Positions 51,159 through 61,900 of a stretch of DNA of 64,000 nucleotides are shown here, piece by piece. The stretch spans positions 896,501 to 960,500 of the forward strand of contig CAKKNE010000002.1 in the NCBI GenBank assembly GCA_918797485.1, given 5' to 3'. The translations under genes were made by a program, and so were the position numbers. This DNA comes from Pelagomonas calceolata. Taxonomy: Eukaryota; Sar; Pelagophyceae; Pelagomonadales; Pelagomonadaceae. Position 1 is the first letter of the stretch; each line of letters opens with the position of its first letter. A model generated the notes under the pieces. The model made no database searches and was not told where the DNA came from. It saw only the letters and a list, made by a program, of their open reading frames with translations.

Positions 51159-51722
51159 CTACCCGAACATCGCGGCCCGCGCCGCGCCGACGAGGCCGAA
51201 GCGCACGCTCTCGAAGCGCTCGGAGCCCAGGTCCCAGGGCCGCGCGTAGACGTGGAGCCGCGTCGCCGGCCGCCCCTCCTCGTCGACGAGCGCGTGCGGG
51301 CCGGCGCCGCGGGCCAGGTGGTGGTGCGAGTAGGCCACGATGCCCTGGCTGTTGAACACGTTCTCGCAGCTCCGCATGACCAGCTGCCGCGCGTAGTGGC
51401 CGGACCGCCGGCCCACGGTGCAGATCACGACGATCTTCACGCCGCGCAGCGAGGCCGCGTCGGCGTTCAGCCGGAGCGCCTTCTCGAAATAACACCGCGA
51501 CACGCTCCGCGGCAACCGCGCGACGCGCCGCTCCGCCTCCGTGCGCACGTCGACGACGATCACCTTGGCGTCGTCCTTTTCGCGCAGCGCGATGAGCTCG
51601 TGCGCCGTGAGGACGGGCACGTCGAAGGCGCCGCAGTGGTACTCTGCCTTCCGGATGATGGCGCGGTGGCGCTCCGTCATGCGGTCGTCATCGTCGTCGT
51701 CGCCGTCATTACTGCACAGCAT
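51159..51722 (-). CDS. Rhodanese-domain protein
   Basis: A 187-residue single-domain rhodanese homology protein. VIVVDVRTEAER is the CH2-type motif, and the active-site loop is VVICTVGRRSG with Cys101. A six-residue loop (C-T-V-G-R-R) is typical of sulfurtransferases rather than of Cdc25-type phosphatases. The family moves sulfane sulfur between thiol carriers; the substrate here is unknown. A short acidic Asp run follows the start (SNDGDDDDDD). The C-terminus (HVYARPWDLGSERFESVRFG) is an extension beyond the usual domain. The start is the ATG at 51722. It is divergent from ureG. Confidence 0.82.
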   Translation of the reverse strand: MLCSNDGDDDDDDRMTERHRAIIRKAEYHCGAFDVPVLTAHELIALREKDDAKVIVVDVRTEAERRVARLPRSVSRCYFEKALRLNADAASLRGVKIVVICTVGRRSGHYARQLVMRSCENVFNSQGIVAYSHHHLARGAGPHALVDEEGRPATRLHVYARPWDLGSERFESVRFGLVGAARAAMFG

Positions 51723-52132
51723 GGCGCCGCGACAAGCTGCAAAAGGAGGCGCTGGCAGGCACTGAGGGGGGGGATTGCCAGCTGTGTACTCGTTGAATGT
51801 TCCGAGAGTCGAAGGCTACATGGAAGCGACGATGCCTGGAATAATGTTTTTTTGTACAACGGCGCGTGCGCAGTCTAAACAAAGTGTGGTGCACGTGAAA
51901 GCCGAGCTAGCGGTGCAAGACACTAGCCTGGGCTAGTGTGTCGTTGCGCTAGATATTCAGACCCGCTCGTAAGAGCTGGGAGCTAAAAGTAGCAGCCGCA
52001 GCTGACAGTGGGACGCAGAGAGAGCTGCCGCGAGCCTCCGTAGTTACCTCGAACCGCAGACCGCTCTCGGGTACAGGAAAGGCTGCCATCTGCCATTTGC
52101 CCATAAAAAAACACCCGCATAGCTCAAAAGAA
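51723..52132. promoter_or_regulatory. Divergent upstream region of rhodanese gene and ureG
   Basis: 410 bp. It contains GCTAGCGG, three bases, then AAGACACTAGC at 51906-51927, followed by an inverted copy of its end (GACACTAGCC TGG GCTAGTGTGTC), giving a potential hairpin at 51919-51942. The same 22-bp motif occurs at 13983-14004 with two changes. Confidence 0.5.
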
Positions 52133-53089
52133 ATGCTCGCGCGGTGCCGCCGCGTGGCCAGCACACAACTGCGGGCCCGGCGCCAGGCGCACAGCCACAC
52201 TCATGAGCACCTCGACTCGCCGGGCGAGTTCAGCCGGCGCGAGACGGGCCTGCCGGCGCACTGGCGGGGAAGGGACTGGCGGCGGCGCGCGTTCACGGTG
52301 GGCATCGGCGGCCCCGTCGGCAGCGGCAAGACGGCGCTGACGCTGCAGCTCTGCCGGGCGCTGCGCGAGAAGCACTCGCTGGCCGTCGTGACCTGTGTGG
52401 AAATCAACCAGTGCGTCGGGTGCACCCGAAAATTCTTCACTAAGTCATTTCTCGACGATGACGCGGCCGTCCTGGCTCGGTCGAGCGGCGAGGAACCGGC
52501 ATCGCCACGCCATCGAGCAGACGTCGCGTCGATGGCGTGAACGCGCCGTAAAATTTTAATTTCCACACAGGTCGTGACGAACGACATCTTCACGCGCGAG
52601 GACGCCGAGTTCCTGACGCGGAACGCGGCGCTGCCGGCGGACCGCATCGCTGCGGTCGAGACGGGGGGCTGCCCGCACGCGGCGATCCGCGAGGACGTGA
52701 GCGCGAACCTCGAGGCCCTCGAGGCGCTGACGCGGGCCCACCCGGACGCCGAGCTCCTGCTGTGCGAGTCGGGCGGCGACAACCTCGCGGCGCACTTCTC
52801 GAACGAGCTCGCGGACTTCTCGGTCTACGTCATCGACGTCGCGGGCGGCGACAAGGTGCCGCGCAAGGGCGGGCCGGGCATCACGCAGGCGGACGTCCTC
52901 GTCGTCAACAAGGTCGACCTCGCGCCGGCCGTCGGCGCGGACCTGGACGTGATGCGCCGCGACGCGCTCAAGATGCGCGGCGCCGGGCCGACCGTCTTCG
53001 CCGCCGTGAAGCACGGCGACGGCCTCGACGCGATCATCGGCGAGATCTTCGCCGCGCAGCGGCGCGCGCTGGCGGCGGCGGCGGAGTAG
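52133..53089 (+). CDS. ureG: Urease accessory GTPase UreG
   Basis: Exons 52133-52384 and 52571-53089 give 256 residues. UreG is the SIMIBI-class GTPase that uses GTP to deliver nickel to urease with UreF and UreD/H. Visible are a His-containing N-terminus ([14 protein letters not shown]), the P-loop GGPVGSGKT (59-67), [15 protein letters not shown] (85-99), the metal-binding CPH triad (118-120), ESGGDN and the G4 motif NKVD (197-200). Splicing out the introner restores the universally conserved LAVVTNDI exactly. The start is the ATG at 52133; upstream open frame lacks an ATG. The gene implies that the organism uses urea as a nitrogen source; no other urease gene is in the window. Confidence 0.95.
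52385..52570 (+). other. Introner-derived intron in ureG
   Basis: A 186-bp intron. The 5' GT is the first two bases of the 8-bp target duplication GTCGTGAC; the 3' AG is the last two bases of the element. It splits Ala84 from Val85 in phase 0. An alternative GT inside the terminal repeat would also be in frame but would insert VVTC into an invariant motif, so the duplication-derived site is preferred. Confidence 0.88.
52393..52570 (+). mobile_element. Introner element in ureG (178 bp)
   Basis: The element has termini CTGTGTGGAAATC and AATTTCCACACAG. Perfect 8-bp direct repeats GTCGTGAC flank it at 52385-52392 and 52571-52578. The interior is homologous to the element at 9872-10074, including CGGGTGCACCCG, TTCTTCACTAAGTCAT, CGAGCGGCGAGGAA and CGGCATCGCCA, with a few indels. 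No coding capacity: a non-autonomous element. Confidence 0.93.
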
Positions 53090-53139
53090 GCACACGCGAT
53101 TACTTTTGTACATAGTCAAAAAGGGGGGGGGAGGTGATA

Positions 53140-56100
53140 TCAGGAAGAAACGGAACGGCCGCACGCCATGCAGAAGTTCGCGCCGTCCGCGAGCCGGTTG
53201 CCGCAAGATGGGCAGAAGTTTCGGGGCGGTGCGGCCGCGCGCGACACCGACGACGCGACGACCGATGCCGTGACGGGGACTGCCGTCGGCGGCGTGACCA
53301 GGACACCTTCGAGCGGCTGCGACGGAGAAGCGGGGTCGCCGCCCGCGCCCCAGCCGAACCAGCCGCGCGCCTCCGGCGCAGGAGGCGCCGAGGGCGCCGT
53401 CACGGGCGCCGCGGCCGGCGGCGCCGCGGCCGGGGGCTCCGCGGCCGACGCTGCGGGCGCGCCTGTCGACGCGACGCCCTGATCGTCGAGGAAGGCCGTC
53501 GTCACAGCGCCGAACGACTTCCAATTTGCGAGCGCCTCCGGCGTCGCCGGGTACTGTCCGTACTTTTCCCGCAGCGCGCTGCGCGCAGGATCGTGGTACC
53601 AGGCGGCCATCGGCGCGAAGACCATGCGGATCTTGCTGTCCGCCTTTGCTGTCGCCCCCTTAACCGGTCCGCGCTTCTTCTTGCCGCGAACGGTAGTGGT
53701 GGGCGCGGCCGCCGGCGCGGGCGGCGGCGCGGCCGCGGCAGCGTCGCTCCCGCGGCGACTCAGGGCCCGGGCAAGCAGCCCCGGCGCGGGCGGCGGCGGC
53801 GGCTCGTCGACCTTGGAGGTGATGACGGCTGTTTGAGGCGGCGGCGGCGCCTCCAATCCGCCGGCCTCGTCGCATACCCCGTTCGCGTTGGCCTCAACGT
53901 CCTGCGACTTCTTAGCAGCAGTGTTTCGACGGTAGAAGAAGAAGGCTCCGGCGGCGGCCAGGAGCAGCACGAGCGCGCCGGCGGCCGCGCCGCCCGCCGT
54001 CGCCGCGTCCGGGCCCGCTGCGCCAGATCCGGAGCCAGAGCCGCCGCCTGAGACCAGAGGTACGGGCGACATCGTGAGGGACGGCCGCGGCGTCGGTGCT
54101 GGGGTCGGTTTTGGCGTCGGAGGAGACAATGGCCTTGGCGTCGGCGCCGCTGTCGGCTCCGGTGTCGTGACGACAAACACGTGCCTTGCTCGCCCGATGT
54201 GAGCTCGCGTCGCCGTCTCGTTGAGGGTGATGGCGTTGAACGCGGCGGCGGCTTCGGGCGAGCGTTGCGCGGCGTTGGTCCGAAGTTTCGTCAGAAAGCT
54301 CCCGTCGTCGACCGCGGTCGTCAGGGCGGCCGCGGCCTTCTCCAATAAATCCGTCGAGACCGCCTCGGCGTCCTCGGTGCCGTCGACGCGCGCGACGCCC
54401 GTGTAAGAGACGTCCGCGAGGCCCGCGGCCGCCCGCGTCGGCGCCAGCGTACGATCTGCCTCCCGCGTCGGCGCCGGGCTCGGCGGATACTCCGCCTGCA
54501 AGCGCCGCGTACGATCTGCGTCCCGCGTCAGCGCCGGAGAAGGCGGATACTCCGCTTGCAAGCGCCTCCGGCGGACGACGGCCTCCACATCGACTACTTC
54601 GTCGAAGACACCGTCTGAACTGTCGATGATGGACTGCGCGAACGCATCCTTCATGTCCTCGTCCGCATTAAATTCGTCGGCCACCACGCCTTCGAGACTG
54701 ACCGACGAGGCGACCTCGACCACCGTCTGGGCCGGCGACGGCGCCGGCGTGGGGGCCGGCGTCGGCGCGGGCGACGGCCTCGGGGTCGGCGGGTGCGATG
54801 GCCTGGGAGTCGGGCGTGGCGTCGGCCGCTGAGTCGGGCGCGGCGTCGGCCTGGGAGTCGGTTGTGGGGTAGGCCGTTGGGTAGGATTTCCCGGCAGCGG
54901 CGTCGGTCCGGGCGTGGGACGCAACGTCGGGCGCGACGTCGGTAGTGGCGAGGGAATAGGCGTCGGTCGCGGCGTGGGCCTCGCCGTCGGTCTCGCGCTA
55001 GGCCGCGGCGTAGGTCGGGGGCTTGGCGCTGGCGTGGGGCGCAGCGTCGGTCTGGCCGACGGCCGCGGGGTCGGGCGCGCGGTCGGACGCGATCTGTGTA
55101 GGAATCAAGCGGTGAGTTGGCGTGCCAATAACAAACTACGATTTCCGCACAGGCACCGGCGTCGGGCGCCATGAGGGCCGTTGCGTCGGCCGAGGGACCG
55201 TCGGCCGCGGCGTCGGCCGAGGGACCGTCGGCCGCGGCGTCGGCCGAGGGACCGTCGGCTGCGGCGTCGGCCTCCGTGTTGGTTGAGGCGTCGGCTTCGG
55301 TGTCGGCTGCCACGAGGGCTTTGGCGTCGGTCTGGGCGTCGGCCTGTTTTCATAAGCCCCATATAGTTGCTGTGCGTTCAGTGCCGCGCCAAAGATCTGC
55401 ACGGACTCGATGGTGCCTGTCATTTTAAACTCCTCGTTATCATCCAAATAACACCCGAATGCAAGCGTCGCGGTGTCCGGATACATTATCGCCCCGGATA
55501 GAACGTGCGAAGTAGCCACCAATTCTCCATCAACGTAGAGATTTTGTGTCGCGGAGTCATAGGTGCCGGCGACGTGGTGCCAGACGCCAGTCTCGGCAGC
55601 TGTCGGGGCCATTTGGTAGTTCAAGTTTGCGCCTCCCTTGCTCAAGTCCCCAGTGGAAGTTGGTTCCGCAGCCACGCCCCAATAGTATTTTCCGCGCGAA
55701 TAGCCCAAAATGAAGCCCTTTTCGTCACTGCCGTTGTCCTGAATAAAACTGACGATGCCACCCCACTCATGTTCGTTCGGGTCGTCCAATTTCACCCACG
55801 CCGCGACCGTAATCGAGGCACACGGTGCCATGTCAACTCCAAAATCAGGCACGACTAGGTACGAACTATCCGCCTCGTAGTCCAGGGCCGCCTGCTGCAT
55901 GTTGCCGACGTTCGCCGGATTATCAAGCATGTGCCACTCGTAAGAAGCGCCCGACCCGTCGTAGTAGGGGTCGGTGGTCATGCATTCCTCGCCGCAGCAC
56001 TCGCCCCACGTACTACAGCACCACCCATGGCATTCCGCCGCCGCCGCGCAGTTGTGCTCGTCGCCGCATTCCGGGCAGAGCTCTTCCCAGTAATCGTAAT

Positions 56101-58612
56101 CCCCGCTCGTGCAGGTGCAAAACGTGTGCCCAGTGTGACTGGTGCTCGAGGCCTGTATCGCCGCATAGTCGTCATCGCACGAGTACGACTGCACGAGCGC
56201 AGCGCCGCACAGGTTGTCAGAGTACTCCTCTGCGCGCACACAGTCTTGACCGAAAGTCGCGCACATCTCCCGACAGCTCCCTGCATTGAAGTAATCGTAC
56301 CCATCATACCCTGGGTCTATAACATTGAACATACACTCGCCGTCCGGGGCGCCGCATTCGTAACCTCTGAACGGGCAGCTCTCTACCGTGCAGTGGTCGT
56401 CTCCGCACGTACCGCAGGGAGAGAACATCGTCGCGCAGGTCCCGCTCTCTGTGGTTGCGCCGCCGCTGCGCTCGCAAAGCGGGTACGTGTCCTCGCAGTC
56501 GCAGCCGGAAACGTCGTGCCACTTATCGCCGTGCCACGCAGTCTTGAAGAAGGCGCGGTCCTCGCCGCAGAAGCATGTCCCCTCGGACCCGTCCCAATTG
56601 GTCCACGAGAGCGCCTCACCGGTATGCCAGTACCACTCGCTACCGTACGCCTCGAGGCCGAGCCAGCAGTTTCGCATACCACCGGCGATGCACGCGCTGT
56701 AAGCTGCCTCGTTCTCGGCTTGGGAGTGAATCGTCACGAGGGACGCGTCGCGCTCCGCGCAATAGGTCTTCGCGTCGTCGTACGACGTCGAGTAGTCGCC
56801 GACAAAGTACTCGCTAGGAAGGCAGCGGTACCCCTTCTTGCCCGGCCAGCAGTCGTGCTCGCCTTCGTTGCCGCGCACGAGCGTGTACCCGTCCGCGCAC
56901 CACGTTTCGTAGTCGTAGCCGCAGCAATCACCATCATGCGACGCGCAGTCATATTCCCGACACTTGCTCGCGTCGTGGCTCGAGAGGTCCTGCGACCCGT
57001 CGTAGTAGAGCGCGGTGGTCGTGCAGGTCTCTTCGTCCTCGTCCTCGTAGCCCGAGCTGCCCGTGCAGCACTGTCCGTCGCCGTAGTAATCGCAGTCGCA
57101 ATCGCCGCACGCCGGGTAGCCACAATCCCCACAATTGCAGTTGTCCGGGAGCGAGGCGTCGTTCGTGCAGAAGTCCCTCGTTATGGGGCACGACGTGATG
57201 TCCGCTGAGCCGCACCCGCCGCCGCCGCCGTCGAGGCGAATGTTGTCCACGAAGACCTTTCCCCAAGAGGAAGATTGAGTGTCGACGATCCGCACGTAGA
57301 CTCGCTCGCCGGCGGCGCTGGAGACGTCGCAGGAATCCCAGAAGAACGAATCCGTGTCTTCGCCGCGACTGCTTGAGCAGACCACGCTGCCGCTCTCGCG
57401 GTGCACCGAAACGCCGGAGGGGGAATCCGCGCCTCCGCACCGCAGGAATTCAAGGCTTTGGGCGTCGGACGGGAGTTCGAACGTCGGCGACTGCGCCGTG
57501 CCCGTGTCGTGGTCCCCGCCAATCGAAAAGTACTGCTCGCCCTGGGCGTTGGGCAGCGGCGTCCCGCAACCGGACACGCACGTGTATCGGGAGACGACGC
57601 GCGCGTCGCCCGTGCAGGTCCACCCGCTGGGGCAGCTGTCGATGGCGGTGTCTTCGAAGTCGAAGAGGCAGGCCTGGCTTCCCGCGACGAATGTGAAGGA
57701 GTCGTCGTCTGAACCCGTCGACGAACCGGGGATGCTGCAGACGGCGCCCACGGGCTCGGCTCCCTCCCACTCGTCGCAGCCGCCGTCCGCCCAGCCGCTG
57801 GTGTGGCCCTTGTAGTAGCCGCCGCAGTCCTCGTTGCCGCCCCAATTATTGGGTTCGCCGCCCGCCCAGTTGATATAGTCGAGCGCGCTGCCGTCGACCC
57901 ACGCGTACGAGCCCTCTGTGGTCGTGTCGGACAGGCCGAACCACGCGCTCGAGCCGGAGGGAACGACTGCCTTCGCCGCCGCATCCTCGGCGGCGCTGTG
58001 GATGGTGGCCAGATCGCCGCCGCGGCTCTGGCACTGCGCGCGGCCGTTCGACCACGAGCCCACGTTGGCGACGAATGAAAATTCTGCAACAACGTCCTCG
58101 CATGACACTGTCACCGTGCCGTCATTATCGCACCAGTAGTAGTCACGCCCGTCGCCGCGCGGAGACTTCCAGCAACTATCGGCGGGATCGCCGGTATCGT
58201 GGCCGCAGTAGATCTGTGCGTCGTGGAAGACGCCGTCGGGGGAATCGCCGTACGCTTGGCCGTAAAATCGGAATGGATTATTGTCTCCGACCCAGGGATC
58301 CGCAGCGGAAAGATCAGGCGCGGTGGCCGTCAGGAACCACCCGCCCGCACGCGTCGAATAGTACAAGTATTTCACCCCGTTGCTGACATCGTCGTTCTCG
58401 TACCAAGAACGGCCGTCGCTCGTTGTGCCGGACCAGATCCACTTATTATTGGAGCTGTCGATGTGCGTGTAGTCCGTGTCCGTGTCCGTGTGCTCATTAG
58501 GGCAGGCGAGGCCGCTGATCGTGCAGCTGCCGCCCGCCCGGGCCGGCGCGGCGAGGCAGAGGAGCGCCAGCGCGAGGCCGGCGCGGCTGCCCGCGGGGGC
58601 TGCTGGTTTCAT
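53140..58612 (-). CDS. Lectin/LamG-type single-pass surface protein with C-terminal zinc ribbon
   Basis: Exons 58612-55140 and 55093-53140 (splice inferred) give about 1,808 residues. Order: signal peptide (residues 1-26, [15 protein letters not shown]); a Cys-containing module starting [16 protein letters not shown]; a C-type lectin domain with GGEPNNW; a MAM-like beta region ([15 protein letters not shown]); Cys-rich segments; a second C-type lectin domain ([14 protein letters not shown]...NWDGSEGTC); another Cys-rich block; a laminin-G/concanavalin-like domain ([14 protein letters not shown]...[11 protein letters not shown]); a long PT-rich linker; a region with [14 protein letters not shown] repeated; one membrane span ([18 protein letters not shown]); and a cytosolic tail ending in a zinc ribbon ([19 protein letters not shown]). 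It is a predicted carbohydrate-binding cell-surface protein. It is the tandem paralog of the next gene. Confidence 0.8.
55094..55139 (-). other. Inferred short intron inside a degenerate introner-like element
   Basis: The PT-rich frame stops at 55136 and continues in another frame. A GTAGTT...CCTACACAG intron of 46 bp joins them (phase 2) within a 59-bp segment (55094-55152). In sense this segment begins CTGTGCGGAAATC and ends GATTCCTACACAG, close to both introner termini. No target duplication is recognisable. The exact donor is uncertain. Confidence 0.4.
55187..55267 (-). repeat. 27-bp coding minisatellite (three copies)
   Basis: Three nearly perfect copies of a 27-bp unit encoding PRPTVPRPT in the PT-rich linker. 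The surrounding 54,750-55,370 region is built from degenerate RPTP codon blocks. Confidence 0.85.
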
Positions 58613-58938
58613 GGCGATCGGCCCCCTAGCGCTGCCCCAAACCACAAAATCCTCTCTGCTTGGCCGCTAAATCTTGCTGCCGCTAAATGAGAGGCTCTAG
58701 GAGGCGGATAGCCGAGCCGCCCACTCGTCCCTAGCACCGTAACAACATCCCCCCCAGGGGCTCCGCCCACTAGTCCTAGCACCGTAGCAATAGACCCCAG
58801 CCCTGGGCAGGGGCTCCGCCCACTAGTCCTAGCACCGTAACAATAAATGAGTTGGGACTCAGATCCTCAGGCTCGGGTCTTGTTGTAAACCTCTGGGGAC
58901 TTATTCAGGCAAGGGGGTATGAACACGCGCCGGATGAA
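58613..58938. other. Intergenic gap with a threefold repeated motif
   Basis: 326 bp between two same-strand paralogs, so it holds the 3' end of one and the promoter of the other. Three tandem copies of GCCCACTMGTCC...TAGCACCGTARCAA occur at about 58716-58744, 58757-58790 and 58810-58843; a fourth is at 51055-51105. Confidence 0.6.
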
Positions 58939-61900
58939 TTACGCGCGGGCGCCGCACTGCGAGCAGAACGAGCCCTGTAGCGGGGCGCCGCAGTTGCTGC
59001 AGAAGTTTCGCCCGGTCGGCGGCGGCGGCGGCATCAGGGGCGGGACTGCCGTCATTTCCGCTGCGCCCCCGGCCGCGGCCTTAGGGGTGACGGCCACTGC
59101 CTCGAACTCGGGCACCTCCTCGCCGCCCTCCTTGAGGGCCTGGACCTCCTCTGCGATCTCGCCCTGCACCAGCGCGTAGAGGGCGCCCCCTTCCGCGGAA
59201 GTGGAGACCTCGCCGACGCCGTTCTCCTTGTCGATCGCGATGCACACAAAGGCCGCGTTCGACGCGACGAGGAGCGCGTTCACCGTCTGCCAGAAGAAGA
59301 AGGCCGTGACGGCGCCGCAGAAGACGCCGCAGCACCACGGGATCCAGCACCGCGTGATGCTGTCCCCCACGGCCATGGCCACAATGATGATGATGGCCAT
59401 CGCGGCCGCGGGGGCGATCAGCATAAGAGCCATGACGATGATCATGAACTTGGGCCAGCCGGGGCCGTAGGTATCCGTGTCGCCCCACATGTCGTTGTTC
59501 CCGAGGACGTCCTTGCCGTACTCGACGCCCATCCACCACCACGTGAAGATGCCCACGCATAACGACAACCCGTAGCCGATGATCACGAAACTGTTCTGCG
59601 CGGACGTCTCCATGACGAGCGCGCCGAGGCCCCGCTTCTTCATGAGCTTGTAGCAGCGTTTGGCACTCAACCAGAACTCGTCCGCCGTGATGACGTGGAA
59701 GACGAGGACGTACTTGTTGAGCATCTCGAGCCACGTGAAGCAGCAGCACCGGACGATGCACGCGAGCAGGACGATCGGCCAGCGGACGATGAGCGTGAGG
59801 CAGTTCCGGCAGCTGCACTTGCTGTTCTTCTTGATGTAGTTGATGACCTGCAGGACCCAGGCCGTCTTGGAGACCGTGCCGCCGCTCCGCGTGAAGGCGA
59901 GCTTGAGGAGCGTCAGGGGCATCGAGGCCTTGACGAGAGACGGGTCCCAGACGTACTGCGCCGTGCACCCCGCCACGTAGTAGACCTGGGTCATGGTCAC
60001 GTAGTTGCCCATCCACACCCAAATGATGTACATGACGAAGAAGAGGCCGCCGGCGGTCGAGTCGTCTTTCCAGTCGCAACTTGTGTATTCAATTTGGACT
60101 CCCGCTTGGACTCCCGCTGCTTTTTCGGTATTCTCCTTGACGGCGGCATGGCGGCCGGCGGCCGAGGCCACGAGGATCAACACGATAACTAAGGAGGCCG
60201 ACGCGAGCATCCACGTATATACGAGGCACATCAAGGACGGCATCGACAGCAGCGCGTTGCTCGCCACCGAGATGATATTGCCCGCCTTGCGGATCTGGGC
60301 GCGCACGCAGTACACGTAGACCCCGATGAGCGCCGCGATGACGAACATGATCGGCTCGACCTGCTCCCCGCCGACCCCGAGGTAGATGCAGAACGCCGCC
60401 TCGGCCAAAAACGTGCCGAACAGCACGTGCGTGGCCACCTTCTCCATGAGCTTGAGGAACCCGCCGCAGAGGAACATGATGATGGCGACGACGCCGATCG
60501 GGATACCGGGGTGCATGGAGAAGCCCTCCCAGACGTTCTGGGGCACCGGCGTGTTCTTTTTGGACGCGAGGCGGCGGCGGCGGGCCGACGGCGCGTCCCA
60601 CTGGTTGTTGTCCTCCATCTCCCGGCACATCTCGGACATCTCCCAGAACCCGGTCGGGTATAAACTCTCGGCCCCAGGCGGCGGCACCGCGGCCTTGTCG
60701 CAGCACTTCTTGGCGTCGGCCAGGTACTTGTCGTTCACGCCCTCGATCTCGTTGTCCGAGTTCGTGTCGTACCTGGGCGCGCCCGTGGCGCCGAGCCCGA
60801 TCGCCGAGCAAATGAAGAACAACACGCAGAGGACGCTAAAGTAGCCGCAGCGGCGGTCCGTCCAGGGGCGGTCCTCGAGGAGCACCTTGCGCTCGATGTT
60901 GCCGAAGTCGGCGTCGCTCATCTCCACCTCCTTGCCCCCCATGGTGCTGGGGCTGCCGCTGGAATCCGAGGTGTTGGGCAGGGCCGCCTCGTCGGCGGAT
61001 CCTACCAATTGCACTTCGGCCAGCGGTGGCGAATCCGCGCCGCTAGCCTTGGAACGCATGTACACGTACGCCCCAACTCCAATCGCGGCGAGCGCGGCGA
61101 CGCCCACGACGACGCCCGCGATGAGTCCCGCCGACGCTGCGTCGGCGCCGCCGTTGCCGTCGGAGGACCCGTCGTCGCCGGACGCCGTGGTGGTGGGCGT
61201 ACCCACGTTGGTCGTCGTGACGCCGTCGAAATCTTCGTCGACGCCCGCGTCCGTCGCGGCTTTGCTGATTGCGGCGTCGACGTCTGCTGTCGAGCTGCTC
61301 GAAATCGCGCTCGTGACCGCTTGAGCCTCGTTCGCGGTCGCGACGCCCACGGTGTACGTCACCACGATTCCCTCCGCGAGGCGACGGCGACGGGCCTCGG
61401 AGATTTCCACGGTCACGGCGGACGCGGCCACGCCGCAGAGATCGGCGACGGCGGCGACGAAGACGTCGGTGTTGTCCCGCGCCGCTTCGTACGTCATGCC
61501 TTCGAAGGTGAGGTCGCCGGTGACGAGGAAGGGTGATTCGAGGAAGGGCGATTCGAGGGGCGTCGGGTGATCAACCTCTCTTCGGAAGTAGAAATCGCCC
61601 TCGACGCAAATCGTGTCGCCGCCCCCGACGAGTTCGGACCCGTACTGCGGTTCGCCACCCACGGAGGGAGTCTGCCAGGCACTGTCGTCGAAGCCGAGTT
61701 GCGTCCAACTGCTCCCAGAGACCCAGTTGCTCGCGCGCCAGTTCTGCGTGTCGGCCGTCAGGCCGTGCCACGGCCCGGTTCCGTCCGCCGTGGAGCAGCG
61801 CATCGCGAATCCGCCGTACTGGCATCCGCCCTGATTGTCGTAGCCGCTGATTGCGAAGAGACTCGCCGCGCTGGAGAATCTGAGCGTCGCCGGCCACTCG

